Below are positions 34,175-41,565 of a stretch of DNA of 64,000 bases, in pieces. Under the pieces are notes generated by a model. That model searched no databases and was not told where the DNA came from. It worked only from the letters and a program-made list of their open reading frames with translations. The stretch is from Minwuia sp. GTDB taxonomy: Bacteria; Pseudomonadota; Alphaproteobacteria; Minwuiales; Minwuiaceae. The stretch is taken from positions 124,001 to 188,000 of the forward strand of contig JARGPL010000015.1 in NCBI GenBank assembly GCA_029210175.1. Direction: 5' to 3'. The position numbers were made by a program, and so were the translations under genes. The first letter of the stretch is position 1. Every line of letters begins with the position of its first letter.

Positions 34175-35323
34175 TCAGCGGTTGCGCAGCAACCCGCGCG
34201 AAATCACCACGTTCTGGATCTCCGTCGTGCCGTCCATGAACTGGCACATCTTGGCGCTCGCGAAATGTCGTGCGGCGACCTCATCAATCATGAATCCGTT
34301 CGCCCCCATGACCTGCATGCAGTCGGTCAGGCGGGTGAGGGCGGCACGTGTGGCGAACTTCTTGGCGTGAGCGGCTGCCATGGATGCATTGCCGCCCCTG
34401 TCCCAGGTGTCGGCGGCGCTGTAGGTGAGCAGACGCATCGCCTCCAGGTCCGTTGCGACATCGGCCAGCATCCACTGGATGCCCTGGAAATCGGCCACTT
34501 TCTGCCCGAACGCGGGACGGGCCGCGACATATTCCAGGCTGCGTTCCAGCGCGGCACTGACCATGCCGGTGCACATGGCACCAACGAAGAACCGGGCGCT
34601 GTCGATGCCCCCCATGGCGCCCTTGAAGGCGGCTTCCTGTTCCAGCAGCACGTCATCGCGGGTCAGTCTGACGCCTTCGAAGCGGAACCCGCCAGTGCCG
34701 AGCGCGTGGCCCCCGGCCATGGCGTAGGGGCCGACCCGATGCACGCCCTCGCGCTCCGCCTCGATCATGAAGCACATGATGCCGCGCCAGCCCTTGGAAG
34801 GATCGGTCTGGGCATAGATTGACAGTACGCCCGCATGGGATGCGCTGGAGATCCAGGCCTTCTCGCCGTCCAGCACCCATCCGTCGTTGTCTGGCCTGGC
34901 CATGCAGGCGACGGCCTGCGCGTCTGATCCCATGCCGGGTTCGGTCAGCAGGAACGCCCCGATCCTGCGACAGGCGATCAGGTCGGCAAGAAACTTGTCC
35001 TTCAGCAGCGCAGAGCCATTGGCGGCGAGGCTCATGGCGAAATTGTTGTGGACCACCATGCTGAAGGTGAAGGCCATGCAGCCGTTCGCCAGTTCCTCGA
35101 AGATGCGGCACGCAGCAGTGTAGGAAACGCCCTGGCCGCCATCGGCTTTGGGTACCAGAACACCGCCCAGACCCCTCGCCGCCGCAGCCATCTGCGTGTC
35201 GCGCGGGTAGGTGCGATCATGTTCCCAGTCGCCGGCATTCGGGGTGATCTCTGCTGCGGTAAAGTCCTGAGCGATATCAACCAGTTCCTGCTCCTGCACC
35301 GTCAAGCTGACGTCGAAACACAT
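34175..35323 (-). CDS. Acyl-CoA dehydrogenase family protein
   Basis: A 382-residue FAD acyl-CoA dehydrogenase. Seen: FLLTEPGMGSDAQAVACMA, WVLDGEKAWISSASHAG, VLLEQEAAFKGAMGGIDSAR, and QVMGANGFMIDE near the C-terminus. The usual catalytic Glu of the C-terminal YEGT motif is an Asp here (Asp364 in FMDGTTEIQ), and the alternative Glu of the isovaleryl type also seems absent. A GGGGAGG site sits before ATG 35323. Chemistry may differ from simple alpha-beta dehydrogenation. Confidence 0.88.
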   Translation of the reverse strand: MCFDVSLTVQEQELVDIAQDFTAAEITPNAGDWEHDRTYPRDTQMAAAARGLGGVLVPKADGGQGVSYTAACRIFEELANGCMAFTFSMVVHNNFAMSLAANGSALLKDKFLADLIACRRIGAFLLTEPGMGSDAQAVACMARPDNDGWVLDGEKAWISSASHAGVLSIYAQTDPSKGWRGIMCFMIEAEREGVHRVGPYAMAGGHALGTGGFRFEGVRLTRDDVLLEQEAAFKGAMGGIDSARFFVGAMCTGMVSAALERSLEYVAARPAFGQKVADFQGIQWMLADVATDLEAMRLLTYSAADTWDRGGNASMAAAHAKKFATRAALTRLTDCMQVMGANGFMIDEVAARHFASAKMCQFMDGTTEIQNVVISRGLLRNR

Positions 35324-35486
35324 GACATTCCTCCCCTGCATCCATATCCGTTTGCGCCACCCTAGGCGGCAATACGAGAGAAGGGAACGGCATGGGTCAG
35401 TTGGCCGCCATGTGTCTGACAGAGATTTACCCTGTGCCTTGGTTGGTTCTACAGTCCGGCTCCGGCGAACAGGGAGTGCAGACGCT

Positions 35487-36320
35487 ATGACGCGGTTTCT
35501 GACAGAGGCGCAGGTCGCAGACTATCAGCGTGACGGGTTCCTGTTTCCACTGCGCGCCTTCGCGCCGGAGACCGCTGCCGCCTATCGCCACCGGCTGGAA
35601 AGCTACGAGACTGAGACGGGCGGACCCATTCGCGCCAACATGCGCCACAAGGTGCATCTGCTGTTTACATGGGCATCTGAACTGATCCGTCATCCACGCA
35701 TTCTGGACGCTGTGGAGGATGTGCTTGGCCCGGACATTCTCTGCTGGAGCACGAACTTCTTCATCAAGGAAGCGTCGGACGCGAGCTTCGTGTCCTGGCA
35801 CCAGGATTCGACTTACTGGGGGCTGGAACCCCCTGATGTTGTCACCGCCTGGGTTGCCCTGTCCGACGCGCCTGTCGAATCCGGCGCCATGAAGTTCCTG
35901 CCGGGCAGCCACCTTGGCGGTCAGATCGCCCACACCGATACCTTTGATCCGAACAACCTGCTGACCCGCGGGCAGCAGATTTCAGGGGCGCTGGACCTGG
36001 CGGACGCCGTTGAGGTGCCGCTGCAGGCCGGCGAGTTCTCGCTGCATCACATCCGACTGGCGCACGGATCGGAACCCAATCAGACCCACGACCGGCGCGT
36101 CGGTTTTGCGATCCGCTATATCGGCGCGCATGTGAAACCGGTGAAATCCGCCCGCAGTGCCACGCTGGTGCGCGGTATGGATCAGTTCGGTCATTTCGAT
36201 ATGGAAGAGCAGCCGGTGCTGGATCTGGATCGCAACGCCCTTGCCGCACATGAACACGCCATGCAGGGACAGCTTCAGGCGCTCTATTCGGAAACGGATA
36301 TCCGCACAGCCAGGGACTGA
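35487..36320 (+). CDS. Phytanoyl-CoA dioxygenase family protein
   Basis: A 277-residue Fe(II)/2-oxoglutarate-dependent dioxygenase of the PhyH family. The iron ligands are seen as SWHQDSTYW (HxD) and in HIRLAHGSEPNQ (distal His), with a 2-oxoglutarate-binding Arg expected in RRVGFAIRYIG. GAMKFLPGSHLGG is typical. The substrate could be a CoA ester or a small natural product. GGGAG lies before ATG 35487. It is divergent from the acyl-CoA dehydrogenase gene, so a common pathway is possible. Confidence 0.87.
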   Translation: MTRFLTEAQVADYQRDGFLFPLRAFAPETAAAYRHRLESYETETGGPIRANMRHKVHLLFTWASELIRHPRILDAVEDVLGPDILCWSTNFFIKEASDASFVSWHQDSTYWGLEPPDVVTAWVALSDAPVESGAMKFLPGSHLGGQIAHTDTFDPNNLLTRGQQISGALDLADAVEVPLQAGEFSLHHIRLAHGSEPNQTHDRRVGFAIRYIGAHVKPVKSARSATLVRGMDQFGHFDMEEQPVLDLDRNALAAHEHAMQGQLQALYSETDIRTARD

Positions 36321-36331
36321 CCGCACCCACT

Positions 36332-37138
36332 TCAATCGGCGCGCAGGAATTCCTGAATCGCAGGCCAAGCGGCACGGTCTTCCATGAAGAACAGGTGGCC
36401 GCCCTCGAACTCCCGCAATGTGGCATCAGGCATGCGGTCGCGCATCGCCTCGGCCCGTGCAGTGGTCGCGATATCATCATACATGCCGGCGCAGATCAGT
36501 GTCGGCACCGGGATGCCGGGCAACAGGTTCCAGGCATCATGGCTGGCTCGGGCGGCAAGCTGCCGGTTCTGTGCGGCCCGCTTCACCGGGTCTTCGCGAT
36601 TGGCCCGGGCGCTGGTCTGGTAATAGTCGACCATGCGTTTCGCTTCTTCGGGGTTCTTCGCCCGCCAGGCCGCATCGCGGCGGTTGTCGCTGAGTGACAG
36701 CATTCTTTCCGCAAAGGTCTCCGCATCCAGATCCGCCATCTCGTGCAGGGGATAGGATGAACCGCCTTCGCCGCCCGGGCTGGTACAGCAGAGCACCAGC
36801 CGGGTCAGTCGTTTGCCGAGGCGCACAGCCAGGTGCTGCGCCACCATGCCGCCGAAGGAGACACCAACGACAGCGCAACTGTCCCAGCCCAGATGGTCCA
36901 GCAGTGCCAGCGCATCATCGGCAAAGTCATCCATCGTCAGAGGGCCGTCGGTGATCGTCGATTGCCCCATCAGGCGATGATCGTAGGCGCAGATGGTCAG
37001 CCGTTCGATACCCGGCACGTCGAACACGTTCGGCGTGCGCCGCAGGTCGCTGCCCGTGCCGCTGATGAACAGGACCCTTGGGCCGTCACCCCGTACTTCA
37101 TGATACAGGCTGATCCCCCGGACGCTGGCAAACGGCAT
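36332..37138 (-). CDS. Alpha/beta hydrolase
   Basis: A 268-residue alpha/beta-fold hydrolase. The nucleophile elbow is VGVSFGG with Ser94; the catalytic His is in EFEGGHLFFMED near the C-terminus, and the acid is probably the Asp of ICAGMYDDIATT. The oxyanion region LFISGTGSDLRRTP is like that of 3-oxoadipate enol-lactonase relatives. It lies 3 bp after the upstream small gene, forming a two-gene unit. The substrate is unknown. Confidence 0.86.
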   Translation of the reverse strand: MPFASVRGISLYHEVRGDGPRVLFISGTGSDLRRTPNVFDVPGIERLTICAYDHRLMGQSTITDGPLTMDDFADDALALLDHLGWDSCAVVGVSFGGMVAQHLAVRLGKRLTRLVLCCTSPGGEGGSSYPLHEMADLDAETFAERMLSLSDNRRDAAWRAKNPEEAKRMVDYYQTSARANREDPVKRAAQNRQLAARASHDAWNLLPGIPVPTLICAGMYDDIATTARAEAMRDRMPDATLREFEGGHLFFMEDRAAWPAIQEFLRAD

Positions 37139-37141
37139 GGG

Positions 37142-37501
37142 TCAGTCCTGCACGCGTTGATACAGGCCGACGATGTAGGCCCGGTCTTCCGGGTCCAGCT
37201 CACCCTTTTCCAGGTCCTTGCGGAAATCTTCCAGATCTTCGCGGGTGCCGTCGTGAAGGGCCGGGCGGGCGAGCATGCTGTCGATGACCTTCATGATCGA
37301 CTCGTCATCCTCGCTGACTTCGATGACGGGTCCCGCCTCCACGATCGTGCCGGGCAGGCGCTCCACCAGCAGTTCGTCCCACTCGTATCCCGCCTGATCC
37401 ACCATGGTATGGGCGGCACGGGCAGCGCTCAGCGCCATCTCATTGTCTTCCCCACCCATCGCGTCCAGCGCGGCCAACAGGGCGTCACGATCGATACTCA
37501 T
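37142..37501 (-). CDS. Small acidic hypothetical protein
   Basis: A 119-residue acidic protein, unrecognised as a full-length family. The N-terminus ALDAMGGEDNEMALSAARAA followed by HTMVDQAGYEWDELLV resembles the DUF2786-like helical module that often occurs in small proteins of uncertain role. The C-terminal half (DLEDFRKDLEKGELDPEDRAYI) is helical. It is translated just ahead of an alpha/beta hydrolase gene (3-bp gap). Confidence 0.75.
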   Translation of the reverse strand: MSIDRDALLAALDAMGGEDNEMALSAARAAHTMVDQAGYEWDELLVERLPGTIVEAGPVIEVSEDDESIMKVIDSMLARPALHDGTREDLEDFRKDLEKGELDPEDRAYIVGLYQRVQD

Positions 37502-37672
37502 ACTGTTCAGTCTCCAACAGGCCAGGGGGCGTCAGGCGAAATGGGTTCTGCCAGGACGCTGGAATCTCGTCTACCCTGCGCCATATCACGAATGCCGCTT
37601 CCGACCCAAGCGGCGACGTGGGTTCACCTTCGATTGACCCCCGCAGACAGACTGCCCGGCGATGAGGATCTG

Positions 37673-38818
37673 ATGATGAAGAAGCAATCGCCGGAGACCC
37701 TGGTGGCCCAGGCCGCAGGCCATGTGGAGCCGGTCTCGCGCGGTCTGGCACCGGGCATCTATCCGGCGACTACCTATGAACGCGATCCGGACCTGAGCCT
37801 GCCTGGCGGCGCAGTCTATGCCCGTGACGAGAACCCGGCGTTCGATGCGGCAGAGGACATGCTGCGGGAACTGGAAGGCGGGGCGGAGGCGATGCTGTTC
37901 GCATCCGGCATGGCGTCCGGCGCGGCCCTGTTCAAGGCCCTGCGTCAGGGGGATCGGGTCATTCTGCCCCAGGTGATGTATTTCGCGCTGCAGGTCTGGG
38001 TGAAGGGCTTTGCGGAACGCTTCGGACTGGAGCTTGAACTGGTCGAGAACGACGCCGCATCCTATGCCGCCGCGCTGGCACGCAAGCCTGCGCGCCTGGT
38101 CTGGGTGGAAACCCCGTCCAACCCGCTCTGGACAATCACCGACATTGCGGCGGTCGCTGACGCATGCCGGTCCTGCGGCGCGAAGCTGGCTGTGGACAAT
38201 ACGGTCCCCACACCGGTCTTCACCAGACCGCTGGCACTGGGGGCTGATTTCGTCATGCATTCCGCGACCAAGGGGCTGAACGGTCATTCGGATGTGCTGG
38301 CCGGCGCATTGGTGACCCGCGACAAGTCCGATCCCATCTGGCAGGGCGCAAGGGAAGAGCGGCGGCTTGGCGGTGCGGTGCTTGGTCCGTTCGAGGCCTG
38401 GTTGCTGGCGCGTGGCATGCGCACGTTGTTTGTCCGGGTCGAGCGCGCGGCGGCCAATGCCGCGGCCCTGGCGGACTGGCTTGACGCGCGACCCGACGTG
38501 GCGCGCGTGCTTTATCCCGGGCTGGCCAGCCATCCCGACCACGATGTCGCCGCCCGTCAGATGCACGGCGGTTTCGGCAGCATGCTGTCCATCCTGACCG
38601 GCGGCGGTGAGGAGAGGGCGCGCGCGGTCAAGGGGCGGTTGAAGCTGTTCCGCCGCGCGACATCGCTTGGCGGCGTCGAAAGCCTGGTGGAACACCGCAA
38701 GAGCGTCGAGGGACCGACCAGCCAGGCACCGGCAGACCTGCTGCGCCTTTCGGTGGGTATCGAGGCGCTGCAGGACCTGAAAGACGATCTGAAGCGGGCG
38801 CTGGAAGGCAACGACTGA
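37673..38818 (+). CDS. PLP-dependent transsulfuration family enzyme
   Basis: A 381-residue Cys/Met-metabolism PLP enzyme (cystathionine gamma-synthase/beta-lyase fold). Seen: YARDENPAFDAAEDMLRELE, AMLFASGMASGAALFKALR, VWVETPSNPLWTITDI, and the PLP lysine Lys200 in SATKGLNGHSDVLAGAL. The end SLGGVESLVEHRKSVEGP is typical of the family. ATG 37673 has GAGG before it. Which substrate is used (cystathionine, O-acyl-homoserine) cannot be told. Confidence 0.9.
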   Translation: MMKKQSPETLVAQAAGHVEPVSRGLAPGIYPATTYERDPDLSLPGGAVYARDENPAFDAAEDMLRELEGGAEAMLFASGMASGAALFKALRQGDRVILPQVMYFALQVWVKGFAERFGLELELVENDAASYAAALARKPARLVWVETPSNPLWTITDIAAVADACRSCGAKLAVDNTVPTPVFTRPLALGADFVMHSATKGLNGHSDVLAGALVTRDKSDPIWQGAREERRLGGAVLGPFEAWLLARGMRTLFVRVERAAANAAALADWLDARPDVARVLYPGLASHPDHDVAARQMHGGFGSMLSILTGGGEERARAVKGRLKLFRRATSLGGVESLVEHRKSVEGPTSQAPADLLRLSVGIEALQDLKDDLKRALEGND

Positions 38819-38819
38819 C

Positions 38820-38859
38820 CGGCAGTCTGCGAGAAGCGGCAGTCTGCGAGAAGCGGCAG
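38820..38859. repeat. 17-bp tandem repeat
   Basis: Two exact copies of CGGCAGTCTGCGAGAAG plus six bases of a third. It begins two bases after the transsulfuration gene stop and lies before the GST gene, so it does not alter either protein. Confidence 0.9.
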
Positions 38860-38897
38860 AAAAACAGGGATACCAACAGACAGAGGGAACGCGGATC

Positions 38898-39515
38898 ATG
38901 ATCGATCTCTACACGTGGGGCACACCGAATGGGCGCAAGGTGTCTGTGATGCTGGAAGAATGCGGACTGCCCTATCAGGCATTTTCCGTGAACATCTCCA
39001 AGGATGAGCAGTTCGCGCCGGACTTCCTGAAGATCTCTCCCAACAACAAGATACCGGCGATCGTCGATACGGACGGACCGGACGGCAAGCCGATCTCCGT
39101 TTTCGAAACCGGGGCGATCCTGATCTATCTGGCGCAGAAGACCGGCAAGTTCCTGCCCAGCGATCCGCGCAAGTTTGCCGACACGATGCAGTGGTTGATG
39201 TGGCAGATGGGCGGCCTGGGGCCGATGCTGGGTCAGACGCACCATTTCCGCCGTTTCGCCCCGGAGCAGATACCCTATGCGGTGGATCGATATACCACTG
39301 AAACCAAGCGTTTGTATGGCGTTCTTGACAAACAGGTTGGCGAACATGGTTGGCTGGCCGCAGGTGAATACACCATTGCGGACATCGCATCCTTCCCCTG
39401 GATCGCCCGGTATGAATGGCAGAATCAGAAGCTGGAAGACTACCCGAACCTGAAGCAGTGGTACGACCGGATCTGGGCGCGTGAAGCCGTCAAGAAAGGC
39501 TTCGAGGTTCCCTGA
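38898..39515 (+). CDS. Glutathione S-transferase family protein (YfcG-like)
   Basis: A 205-residue GST with a thioredoxin-like N-terminal domain (MIDLYTWGTPNGRKVSVMLEE, then NNKIPAIVD and the glutathione-contacting SVFETGAILIYLA) and a helical C-terminal domain (YTIADIASFPWIARYEWQ). The TPNG active-site segment resembles the disulfide-bond oxidoreductases YfcG/YghU. It follows the transsulfuration gene, which fits a thiol-metabolism context. Confidence 0.9.
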   Translation: MIDLYTWGTPNGRKVSVMLEECGLPYQAFSVNISKDEQFAPDFLKISPNNKIPAIVDTDGPDGKPISVFETGAILIYLAQKTGKFLPSDPRKFADTMQWLMWQMGGLGPMLGQTHHFRRFAPEQIPYAVDRYTTETKRLYGVLDKQVGEHGWLAAGEYTIADIASFPWIARYEWQNQKLEDYPNLKQWYDRIWAREAVKKGFEVP

Positions 39516-39542
39516 TGGATACAGTGGCTGCCATCCGATCGA

Positions 39543-40406
39543 TCAGGCTGGCCACCGGCGGACGTGGGTGACGGACCCATAGCCGCCGCGGGTGCGGGCG
39601 AAGACTGTTTCGACCGGTTCATGCGTGACCGCCATATGCGTTGCGTTGGCATGAACCAGCTTCCCCGCCCCGTCTGCGATCATGCAATGGCCGGGGAAGT
39701 AGACGATATCGCCCCGTCTCAGATCGCGCATGTCTGCAGGCTTGGGTGCGTTCTGCCCCAGTTCATCGCGTTGCATGTCGGAATCACGCGGTGGTTCGCC
39801 ACCAATGGCCTGCACGGCCACCTGCACCAGCCCGGAGCAATCCAAGCCGAGGCTGCTGCGCCCGCCCCACAGATACGGCGCACCGAGGTTGCGCAGGGCG
39901 ACATCGACCAGATCGGTTTCCGGCGCATTGATGGTGCGAATATGGCTGGCGATCAGGTGGCGGCCATCGTCCAGTCTTGCAAACTTGCCCGAGATGCTGG
40001 CCACGTTCAGCCGCGCACCCAGGGTCACACGTCCCACGGGCGGGTCCTTTATGGTTGGTTGGCTGAACAGGTGGCTCAGCCGCGCGCTGACCAGATGTGT
40101 TGGCGGTGGAAGGGTATCAAGGCTCAGGCCGCCAGCGCGGACGTAGCCGACATAACCGTCCAGTGCGCCCTGGACCCAGGCCCAGTCATCGCGTTGTTCA
40201 TAGATCGCGACGTTTTCACCGAACAGCAATTCGGAAATCTGCATTGCCCCGGATTCCGGGCGGGCCTGGATGGACAGCACTTCGCTGCACACGCGGGCGG
40301 GCACCGGGTCGGCAAACCGCGCCGCCCTGACCTGATCCTTCAGGTAGGCAGCCGCGAGGTCATCGCGATAGGGATGGCGGCGGTGGTCGAGAGGGGCATT
40401 TTCCAT
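39543..40406 (-). CDS. NlpC/P60 family cell-wall peptidase
   Basis: A 287-residue C40 cysteine peptidase, probably a dipeptidyl-peptidase-VI-like peptidoglycan hydrolase. The N-terminal half holds SH3-like domains (ISELLFGENVAIYEQRDDWA); the catalytic domain has YLWGGRSSLGLDCSGLVQ with Cys190 and the His of HANATHMAVTH. GDIVYFPGHCMIADG lies between. There is no signal peptide, so export or recycling of cytoplasmic muropeptides is open. A dyad covers its start codon. Confidence 0.9.
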   Translation of the reverse strand: MENAPLDHRRHPYRDDLAAAYLKDQVRAARFADPVPARVCSEVLSIQARPESGAMQISELLFGENVAIYEQRDDWAWVQGALDGYVGYVRAGGLSLDTLPPPTHLVSARLSHLFSQPTIKDPPVGRVTLGARLNVASISGKFARLDDGRHLIASHIRTINAPETDLVDVALRNLGAPYLWGGRSSLGLDCSGLVQVAVQAIGGEPPRDSDMQRDELGQNAPKPADMRDLRRGDIVYFPGHCMIADGAGKLVHANATHMAVTHEPVETVFARTRGGYGSVTHVRRWPA

Positions 40407-40430
40407 GGCGGCGATTGTTCACCGCCATGG
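40403..40430 (-). promoter_or_regulatory. Dyad covering the NlpC/P60 start codon
   Basis: CCATGGCGG-N10-CCGCCATGG, a 9-bp perfect inverted repeat whose downstream arm contains the start ATG at 40406. In mRNA it could pair and hide the start codon, or the dyad could bind a protein. Confidence 0.35.
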
Positions 40431-40510
40431 ATTGCACTGCAAGACGCCTGACCGGTCACGCGTGGACCGGCGATCATGCCACCAGCATTGGGCTGACTAG
40501 GTCACTGGAT

Positions 40511-40620
40511 GCTGGGCAACCCTATGCAGCTGGGCGCTGGGGTGCCTTATGCAGCTGGGCGCTGGGCAACCCTATGCAGCTAGGCGCTGGGGTGCCTTAT
40601 GCAGCTGGGCGCTGGGCCAG
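40511..40620. repeat. 50-bp tandem repeat (2 x 25-bp subunits) at the flaF 3' end
   Basis: Two 50-bp copies (40511-40560, 40561-40610) differ at one base; each is two related 25-mers ending in CTATGCAGCTGGGC or TTATGCAGCTGGGC. A partial fifth subunit runs into flaF. The unit contains the last codons and stop of flaF (encoding QRPAA and the stop), so the gene end seems to have been copied outward. No unique spacers exist, so this is not a CRISPR array. Confidence 0.9.
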
Positions 40621-40953
40621 GCCTTCCATGATCGTGCGATTGATGTCGATCAGGGGTTCGATGCTTTCACCGCCACGCATGATTGCGCTTGACTGCTTGT
40701 CGACCCAGATCGAGAGCGAGATGATCGACGCACGGATGCTGTCCGGCAGACCATTGCCATCACGGCTGCAATCACTCAGCAGTGTGCTCCAGAGACGACG
40801 GTTCCGGTACAGCGCGTCAATGACCTCACGGTCATGTCGGGGCTGATCCTTCACCTTGATCAACTGGCGCGTGATCTCGGCGAAGAGGCGGTATTCGGTA
40901 TCCCGCGGGTTCTCGGCGACCCGCTGGGTGCGGCTATACGCTTGCAGGCTCAT
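40597..40953 (-). CDS. flaF: Flagellar biosynthesis regulator FlaF
   Basis: A 118-residue FlaF. In alphaproteobacteria FlaF is needed for flagellin synthesis and works with FlbT. Seen: LQAYSRTQRVAENPRDTEYR, LFAEITRQLIKVKD and RRLWSTLLSDCSRDGNGLPDSIRASIISLSIWVDK. It overlaps flbT by 20 bp. The stop codon lies inside a tandem repeat made from its own last codons. No flagellin gene lies in the window. Confidence 0.93.
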   Translation of the reverse strand: MSLQAYSRTQRVAENPRDTEYRLFAEITRQLIKVKDQPRHDREVIDALYRNRRLWSTLLSDCSRDGNGLPDSIRASIISLSIWVDKQSSAIMRGGESIEPLIDINRTIMEGLAQRPAA

Positions 40954-41338
40954 GATGCAATCTCTCGCTTTCGAATTCGAGCAGCTTCCGGCACAGCGTC
41001 AGACCCTTGTAGTACTGACGATCCATGACGCACTGGCTGACGGCGACACAGGTGGAAAGGGCTTCGGGATCGGTCAGAGCCCCCATGAATTCCGACATGC
41101 GCATGACGAATTCTTCGTAGAATCGCGGTCGGACTTTTTCGTCGAGATACATCGACATGATGGCGAAATAGATCCGCTTCGATGGCGTGTCGACGTCTTC
41201 GGCCTTCAGGATATCCCGCTCCCGCAGGATCGACGCCTTGTTGTGCAGGACCAGCGTTGCCCGGCGGTCGCCATTGGCAATCACCGCCCCGTTGATCACG
41301 AATTTCTCCCCTGGTTTCAGGGTCAGCTTCAGGGCCAT
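40934..41338 (-). CDS. flbT: Flagellin translation regulator FlbT
   Basis: A 134-residue FlbT, an mRNA-binding regulator that limits flagellin translation in Caulobacter and relatives. Seen: MALKLTLKPGEKFVINGAVI, the basic GDRRATLVLHNKASILRERD, and DEKVRPRFYEEFVMRM. It is upstream of and overlaps flaF, and is divergent from the TPR glycosyltransferase gene across 227 bp that hold a CtrA-like site and two dyads. Confidence 0.95.
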   Translation of the reverse strand: MALKLTLKPGEKFVINGAVIANGDRRATLVLHNKASILRERDILKAEDVDTPSKRIYFAIMSMYLDEKVRPRFYEEFVMRMSEFMGALTDPEALSTCVAVSQCVMDRQYYKGLTLCRKLLEFESERLHHEPASV

Positions 41339-41429
41339 TCGATGTTTCAGCCGGTTTCCCGACCGCCTTCTGACGCGACGTTTGACTGGCCCGGTAGCGG
41401 ACCGTTCAGCAATCTTGGCGGCGGTCTGG

Positions 41430-41445
41430 TTGAATTATCGTTAAC
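41430..41445. promoter_or_regulatory. CtrA-like site between flbT and the glycosylation operon
   Basis: TTGA-N7-TTAAC, one mismatch from the alphaproteobacterial CtrA site TTAA-N7-TTAAC. A perfect 12-bp palindrome (GAAACCGGTTTC, 41453-41464) and a GCTTAAG-N5-CTTAAGC dyad (41495-41513) lie between it and the rightward gene. CtrA commonly controls flagellar genes in this class, which fits, but this was found by eye. Confidence 0.35.
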
Positions 41446-41565
41446 GCTGATCGAAACCGGTTTCCGGGGACTGCGGAAAAATCGTGGTGAGGTTGCTTAA
41501 GCGTTTCTTAAGCCTGATCGGGCTGAATAGCGCACGGTTCTCCATTCCCTTTCGAGAGGTACGGC

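Noticed and set aside
36833-37672. Upstream extension of the transsulfuration enzyme frame (661 codons in total)
   Set aside because: The first 280 codons are antisense to the alpha/beta hydrolase and the small acidic gene. Family homology and a ribosome site start at ATG 37673.
38820-38859. Attachment site or mobile-element end
   Set aside because: It is a short tandem duplication of 17 bp with no integrase, tRNA or flanking foreign genes nearby.
40511-40620. Possible CRISPR array
   Set aside because: The units are directly adjacent with no unique spacers and include the flaF stop codon, so this is a simple tandem repeat.
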